From: Phialocephala subalpina
Taxonomy: Eukaryota; Ascomycota; Leotiomycetes; Helotiales; Mollisiaceae
NCBI GenBank assembly: GCA_900073065.1
Contig: FJOG01000081.1
Coordinates: forward strand, 1 to 64,000
Reading direction: 5' to 3'
DNA: 64,000 nucleotides
Part shown: one piece after another, positions 1 through 10,541 of the stretch
How the letters are laid out: each line of letters opens with the position of its first letter
How positions within the stretch are numbered: the stretch's first letter is position 1
Notes under the pieces: generated by a model
What the model saw: the letters and a program-made list of their open reading frames with translations, nothing else
Databases searched by the model: none
What the model was told of the DNA's origin: nothing
Position numbers and translations under genes: made by a program

Positions 1-2280
1 TAATTATAAGTAATAAAATCCTTCGAATCGTAATTAATTTCCTTAAGAATTTTATTTTTAATATTAGAAAAAAAACTTTTCATAAGTTTATTATTCTTTT
101 TTGATTAAATTTTTAAATACTCGATTAAATATCTCCACGTAAATCTTAATTAATAAGTATTCGTTTAAGGTTTATATAATAATTCGGCGTAAAAATCTTA
201 AGTTAATCTTAAAGTTCTTTTAATTTTATTCCTTGAAATCTTTTTTAAAAGTAATATAAAATTTTTCCTTATTATAAGGTTTAATATAATAATTTAGTAT
301 AAAACGAATTTAATCACGGTAAAAGGGAAAGATATATCGCGGTATTTGGTTTTTTTTCATGGTAATAAAAACCTTAAAATCTTTATAAATATCGTTTTAT
401 TACTTTAGAAAAATCGTAATATTTTCTCCGTTAAAATAAAGCGTTTAAAGGGTCTTAGGAAAAGGTAATTATATATTAGGAATAAAAATATATTATATAA
501 TTAAGGCCGCAAAATATTTATCTTTATTATTATATAAGGGAATAATATTTCGAAATAAATTTTTTTCGAAGAAATTTTTTTATTATTTAAAAAACTATTT
601 AAAGGAGTATTAATTAGTATTATAATGGAAAAATAATCGCTTAATATTAAATTATATTAAAAGTAACTCGTAGAAACTAGTTTATAGGTCGATAATTATC
701 TTAGTAATCTAAGAAAAATTCGTTTCTTTGGGTAAATATTATCAAGTAAAAGTTTCTTATAAGAATAATTCTTATTTATAATATTTATAATTAAAAGAAG
801 ATTTCGAGTTTTGAATTTCACTTGAGGTTTTATTTTCTTAATTATCTAAGTAAAATATATCGCTATTCTTTTTTCTTATATAAAAGTTTCCATTTAAATT
901 TATTTCGTATTTTCTCGTAAATATTAATATTCCTTAAATTATTATAAATTTAGTATTAAGGTTATTCCGAGTATTCCTTATATCGCGATTCCTAAAAAAA
1001 ATTAAAACTAAAACACAAAATAATATTATAATTTCGTTTCTTAAGATATAAACTTCTTTTTATTTTTATAATAAATCTTTGATATTCGTATTTTAATTCT
1101 TAATAAAAATAATATTAACTTGGGAACTAATTTCCATATTTAATTATTATAAATTAATTTTTTTCTTTTTTTTATTCGTTATTATACCGATTATATCGAA
1201 TAATTTAATATATAAATTCCAAGAACTAATATTTTTTCGTAATCTTATTATCTCATAATTTAATTTCCTTAATTTTAAATCGATAAATTAATAAATAAAG
1301 GGGTTTACTCTTTATTAATTAATTTTTAACCTCCAAATTCCAATAATTTAAATTCCCTAATAATAATTATAATACTCAAAATATAATTCTCATGAATTAT
1401 AATTCGTAATATCCAAATAATATTACTTTAGGATTCCCGGCTTTGTTTACTAATATAAAAGGGTAATAACTTTCTTAAAGAAAAACTATTTAAATATATA
1501 TAATTATAATAAACTTATAAGTTTTGGTAAATACTTGATTTTATTCTTATAATTATTCGTTATATATAATAAGGCCAATAAAATAAAATGATAAGAAGAT
1601 TATTATTATTTCTTAGAGAATAAAAAGCCCTTTATATATTAGAGGGTATATAGCTAATATAAACCTCCGAAATTATTATTATAAATAAGGATTTTTGAAA
1701 TAGAATAAATCGCCCCATTATACTAATTCAATTAATAGAGTTTAAATAAGGTCGAGAATCAAGTTTTTAATATTTATATACGTTAGAAAAGGTTTAATTA
1801 TAAGAAGTTGAATTATATTTATAATAGTAATATTGAAAATATAATTTGTATAATATTAGATAATGAAAAAGCTTTAAACGTATCGATTCAAATCGGCGAC
1901 GTAAGGTGGCTAGCCGTTCGCTAATCGGGTTACACTTGATTTTATCAAGTTTAAAAACTATCGCCATAATCTCAAATTGAAAAGAACGTGAATATAATAT
2001 AAAGAACAAGTTATCGCGACTTCGCTTTGTTTACTTAGGCACTCAAGCCATTTGGTTAGGGCTCGCATATAATTTACTGATTAGGTATAATCAATCAATT
2101 TTAATGCCTTATCCATAGCCTTAGTATTTAATATAATCGCAAATATAATTTCTTTCTTTAAATATATATCTAATTATATAACTTTCTTTTATTTATTTAT
2201 TAATTTCAATTTTTTTATTATAAATTTATTTTTTATTTTTTTAAAATTTATTTTTAATATAATTTGATTTTAAACGAATA
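1..2280. repeat. AT-rich, RIP-type gene-free tract
   Basis: Very AT-rich sequence with long A/T runs and few remaining CpA/TpG dinucleotides, and no credible coding frame on either strand. This is the usual look of repeats degraded by repeat-induced point mutation. Composition changes abruptly to normal GC near 2280. No element ends could be identified, so the parent repeat family is unknown. Confidence 0.8.
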
Positions 2281-3083
2281 GCTTAGCTTCGACTATGGGC
2301 TTTTCTCCTATTGGAGTCGCCAGAACAGAATTTGGGCGAGCAAATTGCTGCTTGGAGCACCCAGGCCATAAACGAGACCACAACGACTTCCAGAAACCAA
2401 AATTCTGCATACTGCATAGCTTCTTCTCTCCAGGATGTACAGAAGATTCAAATCCTACTCTGGCCTCCATTTCTTGCTTGCGCTCTCATCGTATCATCTG
2501 GTGCCGCCCTCAAGCCTTCCCCGAGCCTCCGAATGCAAGCAAAGTTAACTAGACCCAACGGCACGAGATCAGCTCGAGAGCCTCCTCCTCCCTCCCTCAG
2601 TCTCTTCCCATCTAATCTCGCAGGAAAGTACTCTAAACCCACAAATACAATTCCAGTAGCAAGAGACGTCGTGGAGATCGGGCTAGGGGCTGACAATCCC
2701 TGAAGCCACCCCCACACAGCGCTAAACCCAGCGGAGCTAGCGTCGAATACCCTTGCAACGTCGATTCCTCGCTGGGGTGGGCTGCAACTATCACTCTATG
2801 CAAGGTACTCTACATCTACAACGAGGACACACGCTCTGTCTCGCGTCTTTCGAGCTCCTTCGAATCCTGAAGGCTTGCAGGCGCTCGCGCGGTGTGTCAC
2901 GGTGAGAAGGTACGCTAGAATCGCCAGACTTTGTTTCCAAGGCGAACAATGCCTGCTGAGGGCAGAACAGCCAGTGGGCAAATCATTGCTACGAGTGTAA
3001 GATTCTGTCTCAAATCCTCTTCAGTCTAGCTTCTGCGGATCCTGCGAGCTCCCTTCTTTTCATCAACTCCATCTAGCAATGAA
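2281..3083. other. Normal-GC stretch without a recognised gene
   Basis: About 800 bp of ordinary base composition between the AT-rich tract and the protease gene. Short frames occur on both strands, but none shows a recognisable domain or a convincing splice model. It probably holds the protease 3' flank plus unidentified remnants. Confidence 0.4.
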
Positions 3084-4129
3084 TCACCAAGTCCCGAACC
3101 ATTCTCCCTTGCCATCGAAGCCGTTGGTGTCAATCTGGTCAAGCACAGCCACGAAGTCCGCGACATCGTTGCCCTCGCGATTGATGGCAACGGCTTGATT
3201 GATCTTCTTTCCGGAGCCGTTGCGGCCGCTGCCTCGATGAATTGCGAAGACCTTTCCATCCTCGCCCAGGATAGGGCCTCCCGAGTTCCCTACAACAGGG
3301 GTAGCACACCAGAACTCCGTTGAGCATGAATTAAACGCAGTTCCATACCATTGAATGTGTCGGCCTCGTGCTCGACGGATCCCGCAGTATCGAGTGGGTG
3401 ATACGTTGCGAGAGACAAACTCACGTAGAGCTGCGTGCCTTTTGCAAATACGGGAATGTCGCCTGAGTATCCGTAGACCTTTTCTTTCTCGCTGTAGAGG
3501 TTTTGGTGGTATTCCTTGGGTTCCAAGGTGGTGAAAGGTTTCTCCAGACGGACAAGCCCGAGATCATTCTTCACCGCACCGTTGGCGCACCAGCTGTAGT
3601 GAGCAACGGCGTATTTGCCATGCTGGACTTCTGGGCTGCCAGATGTGCCATCCATGCCGGCGATGACGGTAATGATCTGAGCGGGCCCACCATGCTCTTC
3701 GTTGTAGATGTTGTGGCAGGCGGTCAGGACGGTGTGTCCGATGATTACCACCGCGGATCCTCCAAGAGTCTTCCCATTTGGGAATGTAGCTCTGATCTTT
3801 ACGATGGCTGTACACATGTCAGCAGAAAACATGGGCATGGCGTGGCTGTGGAACTTACACCGATAGTCTCCGTACGGTGCAACTTCCCGGCTTGGGACGG
3901 CGTCCCTGGTGTTCTTGCCCAGGATCGCCTCCGCGTTGTGGATCGTGGACTTCCAAAACACAGCCTTGGGGACAGGACGCCTCTCCGTCCCGCGCTTATT
4001 GCAGGTCCTCCTTGTTATCTCCATGCATTTCTTCCAGTCCATGTCAGCTCGAATTGGTTGACTTGACAAGTCTCTCCAGCTCATAAGCTCCCAAGTAAAC
4101 GGGTGAGTAGCGCGCTTCATCGCTGCCAT
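3084..4129 (-). CDS. Trypsin-fold (V8-like) serine protease, 3 exons
   Basis: Predicted 311-residue serine endopeptidase of the chymotrypsin/V8 (S1-like) fold. Exons are 4129-3859, 3807-3349 and 3289-3084. Both introns have GT-AG ends: 3858-3808 (GTAAGT donor, CTGAC branch) and 3348-3290 (GTATGG donor, TAG acceptor). The second restores the frame, giving DTFNGNSGGPIL. The catalytic triad is visible: His in VLTACHNIY, Asp in KNDLGLVRL, Ser in GNSGGP. No signal peptide is obvious at the Met used; the N-terminus is basic and hydrophilic, so an upstream exon or an intracellular role is possible. Length suits the family. The substrate cannot be told from sequence. Confidence 0.85.
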
Positions 4130-4635
4130 TATGAGTCGAAGTCAACAATCACGCTACTAGGTGATATATTGAGAAGACTTTGTTTGCTACCAAGCCTCAC
4201 CACCTGAACAGTCATACTCTGCCGAGCTTCCTATTTCGTCTCGCATTCTTTCACTCTCAAGTTCACAATCAAGATGTTCAGGGCATAGATTCTCGCTCAA
4301 GTCTCAATCAAACATATTGAATTGCCAAGTCGGCTAACTGTCTGAACTACCATCGACGTCGCCCGAGTAGTTTAAACAGAGAGCAGACTGTTGATGCTTG
4401 ACCTTTTCTTCTTCTCCCCTTCAAGCGCAACCGAGCACAGTCCCCCAACTGGAGATGAAAAGAACGAAATCCTCCACATTTCCACAAGAAGCCCAAACAT
4501 CTCCAACAAATCCCATCCCCGTCCCCTCCCCCTTCGACCATGTATTTCAAGACTCCTCCCCCCCTAGGAAGTGTGCGTAACTCCCCGGACCGAGACTAAG
4601 AGGGAGATGAAGTGTTGTCGCGGAAAGTGATGAAT
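4130..4635. other. Intergenic, no gene recognised
   Basis: About 500 bp upstream of the protease. It includes short low-complexity C-rich stretches near 4510-4565. No supported coding frame or RNA gene is seen. Confidence 0.5.
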
Positions 4636-4842
4636 TTAACCGCTGAGGGTACCGCTCTCCTCACGCTGAGCAACGTTGCTGGCAAGATCGATCTTCTGTC
4701 CAGGGAGAGTGCCGCTCTCCTCACGGTCGGCGACGGGACCGGAGATGGTGACGTACTCATCACCTCTTGGCTTGGTGGCATTGATAACGTCCTTCCATGG
4801 CTGGGCCTTGGGGCCGGTAGATTGAGTGTTGTTGGCAGGCAT
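4636..4842 (-). CDS. Possible small protein with a duplicated motif
   Basis: A 68-residue frame starting MPANNTQSTGPK at 4842. Its C-terminal half contains two copies of a 12-residue unit (VADREESGTLPG and VAQREESGTLSG) separated by a short basic spacer, and the frame ends just after the second copy. The internal duplication conserved at protein level is the only argument for coding. No known family is recognised. An in-frame Met two codons upstream (4848) is an alternative start. It may be an exon of a longer gene. Confidence 0.35.
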   Translation of the reverse strand: MPANNTQSTGPKAQPWKDVINATKPRGDEYVTISGPVADREESGTLPGQKIDLASNVAQREESGTLSG

Positions 4843-5134
4843 AATCACTGGTTTGGGGGTTTGGTTCTGGAACGAGTTAGAGAATTCAGGCTTTGGCTGG
4901 GCAGAGAGGTTTTCGGGAGTAGAGCTTGTAGATGAAGAAGGAGTATCGCCTTACGGTTGGTTTTTGGCTGTTGTGATGTTGTGTTGTGTTGGATTGATTG
5001 CTTTGACTTGCTGGAGAAAGAATTTTCGATCTGGAGGATTTGCCTGGGTTATATATCTTGGCTCTCAGTTGCAAGATGGTCGCTCAATGACGACTTCATT
5101 GGCTTCCGAAGTCATGTTCCGCGTGCTCTCTAGA

Positions 5135-5382
5135 TCTTGAACCGAGTGGGATCGGGATTGTGGGATTGGGATCATGAATGTTGTTGCCGCGACTGCTCAT
5201 CGAACCTCGGACATCTGCGATGGTAATCCCATATGGGATTGGGATCGTGGGATTGGGATCATAAGAGTGGGATCTACTGGCACTGCATGAGTGCATGCCT
5301 TTGCAAATCTTTCCAACTAGGGTGGTAATCCCATATGGGATCGGGATCGGGATCGTGGGATCGGGATTGGGATTGGGATTGC
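5135..5382. repeat. GGGATY short-repeat cluster with palindromic units
   Basis: Dense runs of GGGATC/GGGATT hexamers. The 18-bp unit GGTAATCCCATATGGGAT occurs at 5222-5239 and again at 5324-5341, each followed by GGGATY tandem copies. The core ATCCCATATGGGAT is a perfect 14-bp palindrome. It lies between two genes and has no coding potential. Confidence 0.8.
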
Positions 5383-5704
5383 AGCTTGCAGATTCAATGC
5401 TGTTCCTGTTGTTTCCGCATAGGACTTTTTGATATTGACTGCACGATGTAGACGCTTGGACGGGGTATCAAGGACCTAGTACAGCTTGCAGATATGCACG
5501 ATTCTGAACTAAGTTGCAAATAATTTGCTCTGGTTAATGTGCTCAAAAACAATAGTCATTGTACCCTGGTGCAAGAAACCATGAAAATCCAAGGGGTATG
5601 AACGTGACAGCGCATGAATTCTACTTCTAAGACAATTGATCGTTCGTTGTGGTTGGAATCTTTCTCAATCCACTCTCCCCTATACTCATTCCACGGTAGC
5701 AACA

Positions 5705-6792
5705 ATGGCACGAGACGAAGTCGCAAGTCTGCGTTACCTGCAATGGGATGACACTTTTAACAACGTGAAACCATACACTCTGTACATGGACGTTCCTCAA
5801 GGTTTCCCACCACAAAATTACAAAGTTGACTGGGAAAATCCGGAAACGATTCACGACGTTCGCGGCCAGGAGCATGAATACTCGCTCGACGACAATGGAT
5901 TCGCATATTACAAGCACCACTTCGAGCTCGATGGCCACGATAGGGAGACTCTGGAGAGGGACTACCTTCCGCAAGTCGAAGCTTTCCTGATGAAAACTGT
6001 CCCCAATGCCACTGAAGTCAAGATATACACTTGGAGAGTCAGTCTGATCGCTACCGTAGAACTTCGAATAGTGCTAAGAGACAAATGCAGCTTCGGTCTA
6101 GCGACTCGGTCATCCGTAACAAGCTCCCAGGTGGAGTCATCAACTTGTCCGATCCTTCTCATCATCTTGCTCCTGCTACAGCTGTGCACGTTGGTATGTA
6201 TTCAGCAAGAAGACCTTGTCAGCTGCAAAGTATGCTCGATTGCTCAAATATTCTCAGACCAAAGTGTCGGCGGAGCGATAAACAGAGTATATAACCACAT
6301 GGGCGACCGAGCAGAGACTTTGCTCCGCTCGCGGGTCCAGCTTATCAAGTCAGAACAGTTCCCCAAAAGGAGATCAGAGGGCATTCTTACTGACGTAGAT
6401 AGTGTATGGCGTCCTGTACGATTTCCAATTGAAGACTACCCACTCGCCGTGGCCGACGGCAGCACCGTGAATCCAGATGATCTTGTAGCAGCAGACTATG
6501 TTCGAACAACATATCAGGGGGAGAACCTTCTCCCTCTATACAACAAAAACTGCCGTTGGCACTACTTGAGCGATCAAACGCCTGATGACATCTTGTTGTT
6601 CAAGTCGTATGACTCTCGCGAGCAGTCGAAAGCGAAGTGTAAGTGTCCATCGTACTCTATTATGTTCGACGTTGCTAAAATTGCGCTTTGCAAGGCTGTC
6701 CTCATGTCTCCTTCCGTCCTACCCAGGTCCCAGATATGCCAAAGCCGCGTGAAAGCATTGAAGTGAAAGCTATTGTTTTCTCGTCGGAGTAG
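5705..6792 (+). CDS. CmcJ/GA4-desaturase-like family oxidoreductase, 5 exons
   Basis: Predicted 286-residue protein of the fungal CmcJ/NvfI/AsaB (GA4 desaturase-like) family, often found in secondary-metabolite clusters; the exact reaction cannot be read from sequence. Exons: 5705-6037, 6091-6193, 6258-6348, 6403-6638, 6695-6792. All four introns are GT-AG and 53-64 bp, and total coding length is a multiple of three. Family-type motifs: VHVDQSVGGAINRV (the HxD is a candidate metal-ligand pair), NVWRPVRFPIEDYPLAVAD, RWHYLSDQTPDDILLFKSYDSR (split by me as RWHYLSDQTPDD and ILLFKSYDSR), and the terminal PRESIEVKAIVF. Start chosen at the Met before ARDEVASLRY. It is the first gene of a cluster-like run with SDR, MFS and P450 genes. 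Confidence 0.85.
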
Positions 6793-6993
6793 GAGAAGGT
6801 GGTGATGTGGAAATGAGAACCTTGAGAGGACACTGACTGAGCTGATCTGCTGAATCGCTGGAAACGTTACATGTGCTCAGGTAGCGGGGCATTTTTCAAG
6901 GCTACAATATCATTATTTCCAGATCCTGCATGATATGTAAACCTCTCTCGACTTTGACAGTTCATGACATAATTCCTTCCTTCATCATATCCT

Positions 6994-7875
6994 CTACTGC
7001 CCATCAAGATCGGCCAATTTTCGAATCTTGAGTTGATAGAGCTCATGCTGCTGTATGAGACCTTTGCCTGACACTGAGATATCCTCAAAGACACCATCCA
7101 AACTTTGTTCTGCATCAATATATAGTCCGCTCAAGACTCTCGCTTCAGGAAGAGAGGCTAATGTAACGCAAAGGCCCGCGGTCACACGAGGATCACAAGT
7201 TGAGGTATCTTTCAGCGCCTGGACCCGTCTTGCAAGCTCGGCATTTTCTGAAGCCGTAACCGGATTCACTGCTCCAGGGGCGGCGAGTATATGGGTGTCA
7301 ACGTTTCCTGGCTGCACTACAAAGGTGCTGATTCCTCGTGTCCATATCTCCCGATGAAGGCATTGATGGAACTGCATCAAGGCAGTTTTGGAGCAAGCGT
7401 AGGCGGATAGATATTTGGCGCTTCTTCCACAGAGTCGACTTCCGATACTGATGATTGTTCCTGCACCATGTTGCAACATGCCTGGTAGTAGGGCGCGGGT
7501 CAAGGCCACAGGACCGAGGAGGTTGACTTCCATTACTCGCCACCAATCTTGTACGTTCCCATTTTCCACCAGATCGAACTGTATGATGCCAGCGTTGTTG
7601 ACAAGAACATCAACATGACCAAAGCGCGCTTCTATCTCTTGTGCAACTCTCAGGACCTGAACGATGTCTGAGATGTCGGCAATCCAGATTTCGACATTGA
7701 TTTTGTATTCGCGGATCAGCTCTTGTGCCAGGTCTTCCAGCCCTGGCGCGGATCTCGCGATAAGACAAAGTGTTGATCCTGCCTTGGCAAATGAATGCGC
7801 AATTGATACACCGAGTCCTCTGCTCGCTCCAGTGATAACCACAATTGAACCTTTGAGCTTAGTGATAGTCGACAT
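6994..7875 (-). CDS. Short-chain dehydrogenase/reductase
   Basis: A 293-residue, intronless NAD(P)-dependent oxidoreductase of the classical SDR family. Visible motifs: nucleotide-binding TGASRGLG near residue 14, NNAG, the catalytic Ser in IIS-IGSR, and YACSK matching the YxxxK active site. The C-terminal part is less conserved and probably sets substrate specificity. The same frame is open 36 codons further upstream to a Met at 7983, which would add a Ser/Arg-rich leader that could be a mitochondrial presequence; I prefer the Met before STITKLKGS. It is divergently arranged with the MFS transporter, about 580 bp between starts, suggesting a shared promoter region. Confidence 0.9.
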   Translation of the reverse strand: MSTITKLKGSIVVITGASRGLGVSIAHSFAKAGSTLCLIARSAPGLEDLAQELIREYKINVEIWIADISDIVQVLRVAQEIEARFGHVDVLVNNAGIIQFDLVENGNVQDWWRVMEVNLLGPVALTRALLPGMLQHGAGTIISIGSRLCGRSAKYLSAYACSKTALMQFHQCLHREIWTRGISTFVVQPGNVDTHILAAPGAVNPVTASENAELARRVQALKDTSTCDPRVTAGLCVTLASLPEARVLSGLYIDAEQSLDGVFEDISVSGKGLIQQHELYQLKIRKLADLDGQ

Positions 7876-8456
7876 TGTAGTATTGTAATGTCTGTATTGA
7901 GGCGCAATACTTTTTGGTTCGAAGCGGATACTCGACGTCGTGTTCGATATTCGAAGGGAGAATGACGATCGTGCCAGCCCCAAGTGTCGGCCCGTTCATA
8001 GAGCTTTGGCCCATTCTGATGCTCATTCTTGCTCGAGCTGGTAACTTGATGTCGGGCACAATATTCAACCGTTTGTGAGAGCAGGCCAGCGCAGCCTGCT
8101 TCGAATCCAACGCCAAGTGCTACAATAATAGACAAGCATTTATCCGTCGAAATCCTGGCTGCATATCTTGATGCATCGACTACATGCACATAACAAGGGT
8201 CAAGATATGAGCATCCTCGGCATCCAACGAATTAAAGTGGGCAAATAGTTGAAAATAGAAGGTCCGGAGGCAGGGCAGACCGCAGACCGCTTCGGTATGC
8301 TTGTCTATTCTATTGGCTCGGTAAGCGAGCCCCCTGTCCACTCTCGGTTGGTCATGGGCGACATTCCGAGACTCCCGTCCCGATCCTGAGTTCACGACTT
8401 CTCATTCTCATTCACATTCTTGTACGAAGGTACGTGGGTGTTTAACAGCCAGAACG
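7876..8456. promoter_or_regulatory. Divergent intergenic region, SDR / MFS
   Basis: About 580 bp between the divergent starts of the SDR (minus) and MFS transporter (plus), so it is the likely bidirectional promoter. The strand overlaps an open N-terminal extension of the SDR (to 7983). No specific factor site is claimed. Confidence 0.5.
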
Positions 8457-10400
8457 ATGTCGTCCAATGCTTCTATGGAGAACGAGGTCACGGCTGTCGA
8501 CGTGAATGAGTCAACGACGCCCAATCTAGAAGCTCAGGAAGCAGGGATCTCGGGCAAGTATGTCAAGTTCTCAGGTGTGGTCTTGATATCAATCGTACTG
8601 TGCTTGGCAACGTTTTGCGTAGCAGTGGACAATACCATAATTTCGACCGCTGTTCCTCGCATCACCCAGAGTTTCCACAGTATTGACGATGTGGGTTGGT
8701 ATGCATCGTAAGTTAAACACCATCAGTGCATTGAGACGTGGATCTTTCAAATATTAATACGTTCTGGGACAGAATCTACCCATTGATGTCTTGCGCATTC
8801 CAGCCTTCCTACGGCAAGATCTACACGCTCTTCCCGAGCAAGTTCGTCTTCTTGGCAGCATTGCTGATATTTGAGGTTGGAAGTGTCGTCTGTGCCACTG
8901 CGCCGAGCTCTCATATTTTCATTCTTGGACGTGCACTGGCAGGCGTGGGATCTGCTGGAATACAAGCAGGTACCACGCTCATTCTTGCTGAGTGTGTTCC
9001 ATTGTGCCAGCGGCCGACTTGGAATAGCATCATTGGCAGCAGTTTTGCAGTCGGGAGCGTAGCTGGACCTTTACTGGTATTTGCATATCTCTTCCTCACA
9101 AGTATATCGTTGCAGAGATTAATGACTGGAGCAGGGCGGAGTCTTCTCAGACTCGGTTACATGGCGCTGGTGCTTTTACATCAATCTCCCCCTTGGAGGC
9201 GCTGTCATGATCTTCATCGCCTTTTTCTACGACAGTACTCGCGGTGGCAAGAAAGCATTCGAGTCGACCAGTTTCTGCAGTCAAATTGCACGCTTCGACT
9301 TAGGTGGTACAATTACCTTCGTAGCAGCAACTATATGTCTTCTCCTGGCATTCTCATGGGGTGGAACAAAATATGCATGGGGAAACCCCCGTGTCATATC
9401 CCTATTGACAATCGCTGGAGTCCTCTTTTGCTCCTTTGTCCGCATCGAATACTGGAGGAAAGATAGCGCCATCATTCCTTTACGTTTGCTACGTAGGCAA
9501 AGCATCATCGCAGCGATCTGGTTTGGCATCTGCCTCGGAGGCGTGTTCTTTGTACGTGATTCCTCTTCCGCAGTTTCCACATCATCTCTGGCTGACCAAA
9601 ATCCTATTGCTATTTCAGGTTAATGTTTTCTACATACGTGAGTCTTGATAATTCATACTTGGATGGTCAAGTTCGCAACTAATCTAGATCCAGCTTTATG
9701 GTTTCAACTCGTCGACGGTGTCTCTGCCGTCAAATCCGCAATCCTATTTATACCATTCATGCTCAGTGTCGTCGGGGGTTTCATGTTCGCAGGCTTCGGC
9801 ACCGCTGCAACGGGATATTATACCCCCTTCGTCTATGCTGGATCGATTTTCATGTCTATTGGTACTGGGCTTTTGATGACTGTCCAGCCTCAGCACACCT
9901 CGCGAGCCAAATGGGTGGGATTCCAAATCTTGTGCGGAGCTGGAATCGGCTTTGGGGAAGAGCAGGGATTATACATGGTGCAAACGACGCTTGCTGAAAG
10001 TGATGTGGCAACTGGTGTCGGCATCATCTTCTTTGCGCAGACATTTGGGGGAGCTCTCTTTGTGTCTGTGGCACAGGCAGTTTTCCTGGAAAATATTAGC
10101 AAGGTACTAAAGACAGTGGCACCGAATCTGGACCCTCACACTGTCCTGAACGGCGCATCGACGCTTCAGGGCTCTCAAGTGTCGTCAGAATTGCAGGAAG
10201 TCTATGGCATGGCGATCAAAGATACTCTTCGTGTCGGGCTTGTTCTGGCAACGGTTTCGAGTCTGGGCGCTTTGCTGTACGATTGGAAAAGTCTGAAGAC
10301 TAAGCCCGATGATGGAGGCGAAGACAGTGGCAATAACCATGAGCTGAAGGATGTAGCAGAGATTCGAACAGAGGAGAAGGTGGGAAAAGCACCAAATTGA
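8457..10400 (+). CDS. MFS drug-efflux type transporter (14-TM type), 5 exons
   Basis: Major facilitator superfamily proton antiporter of the DHA2/14-spanner type, expected in the plasma membrane. Exons: 8457-8707, 8773-9076, 9135-9551, 9619-9637 (a 19-nt microexon) and 9694-10400. All four introns are GT-AG, 56-67 bp. Hallmarks: a polar N-terminus, then [14 protein letters not shown] in TM1 (motif D1-like), [33 protein letters not shown], and motif C around [14 protein letters not shown] followed by [13 protein letters not shown]. The C-terminal helices end in a charged tail ([13 protein letters not shown]). Such transporters usually export the metabolite of a neighbouring pathway; that role here is inferred from position between SDR and P450 genes. 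Confidence 0.92.
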
Positions 10401-10541
10401 ACACTGTATAGATGCAAACGATGGTCCAAACTATTACTTGGATATACATCCATCTGCATCATCCCAAGCAAGAAGCACTATCCCATTCGTATCAAAGTCT
10501 GTTCTTTCAGTTGACACGGATCCTACTTCTCGCCTTGAAAT

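Noticed and set aside
2295..2717. Overlapping frames on both strands after the AT-rich tract
   Set aside because: Low-complexity Pro/Ser-rich translations without any family feature or splice support.
3290..3360. Apparent frameshift before the catalytic Ser of the serine protease
   Set aside because: A 59-bp GT-AG intron (3348-3290) joins DTFNG to NSGGP in frame, so the gene is intact.
6030..6095. Apparent frameshift in the CmcJ-like gene
   Set aside because: A 53-bp GT-AG intron (6038-6090) restores the frame and gives a family-like IYTWRLRSSD; total exon length is a multiple of three.
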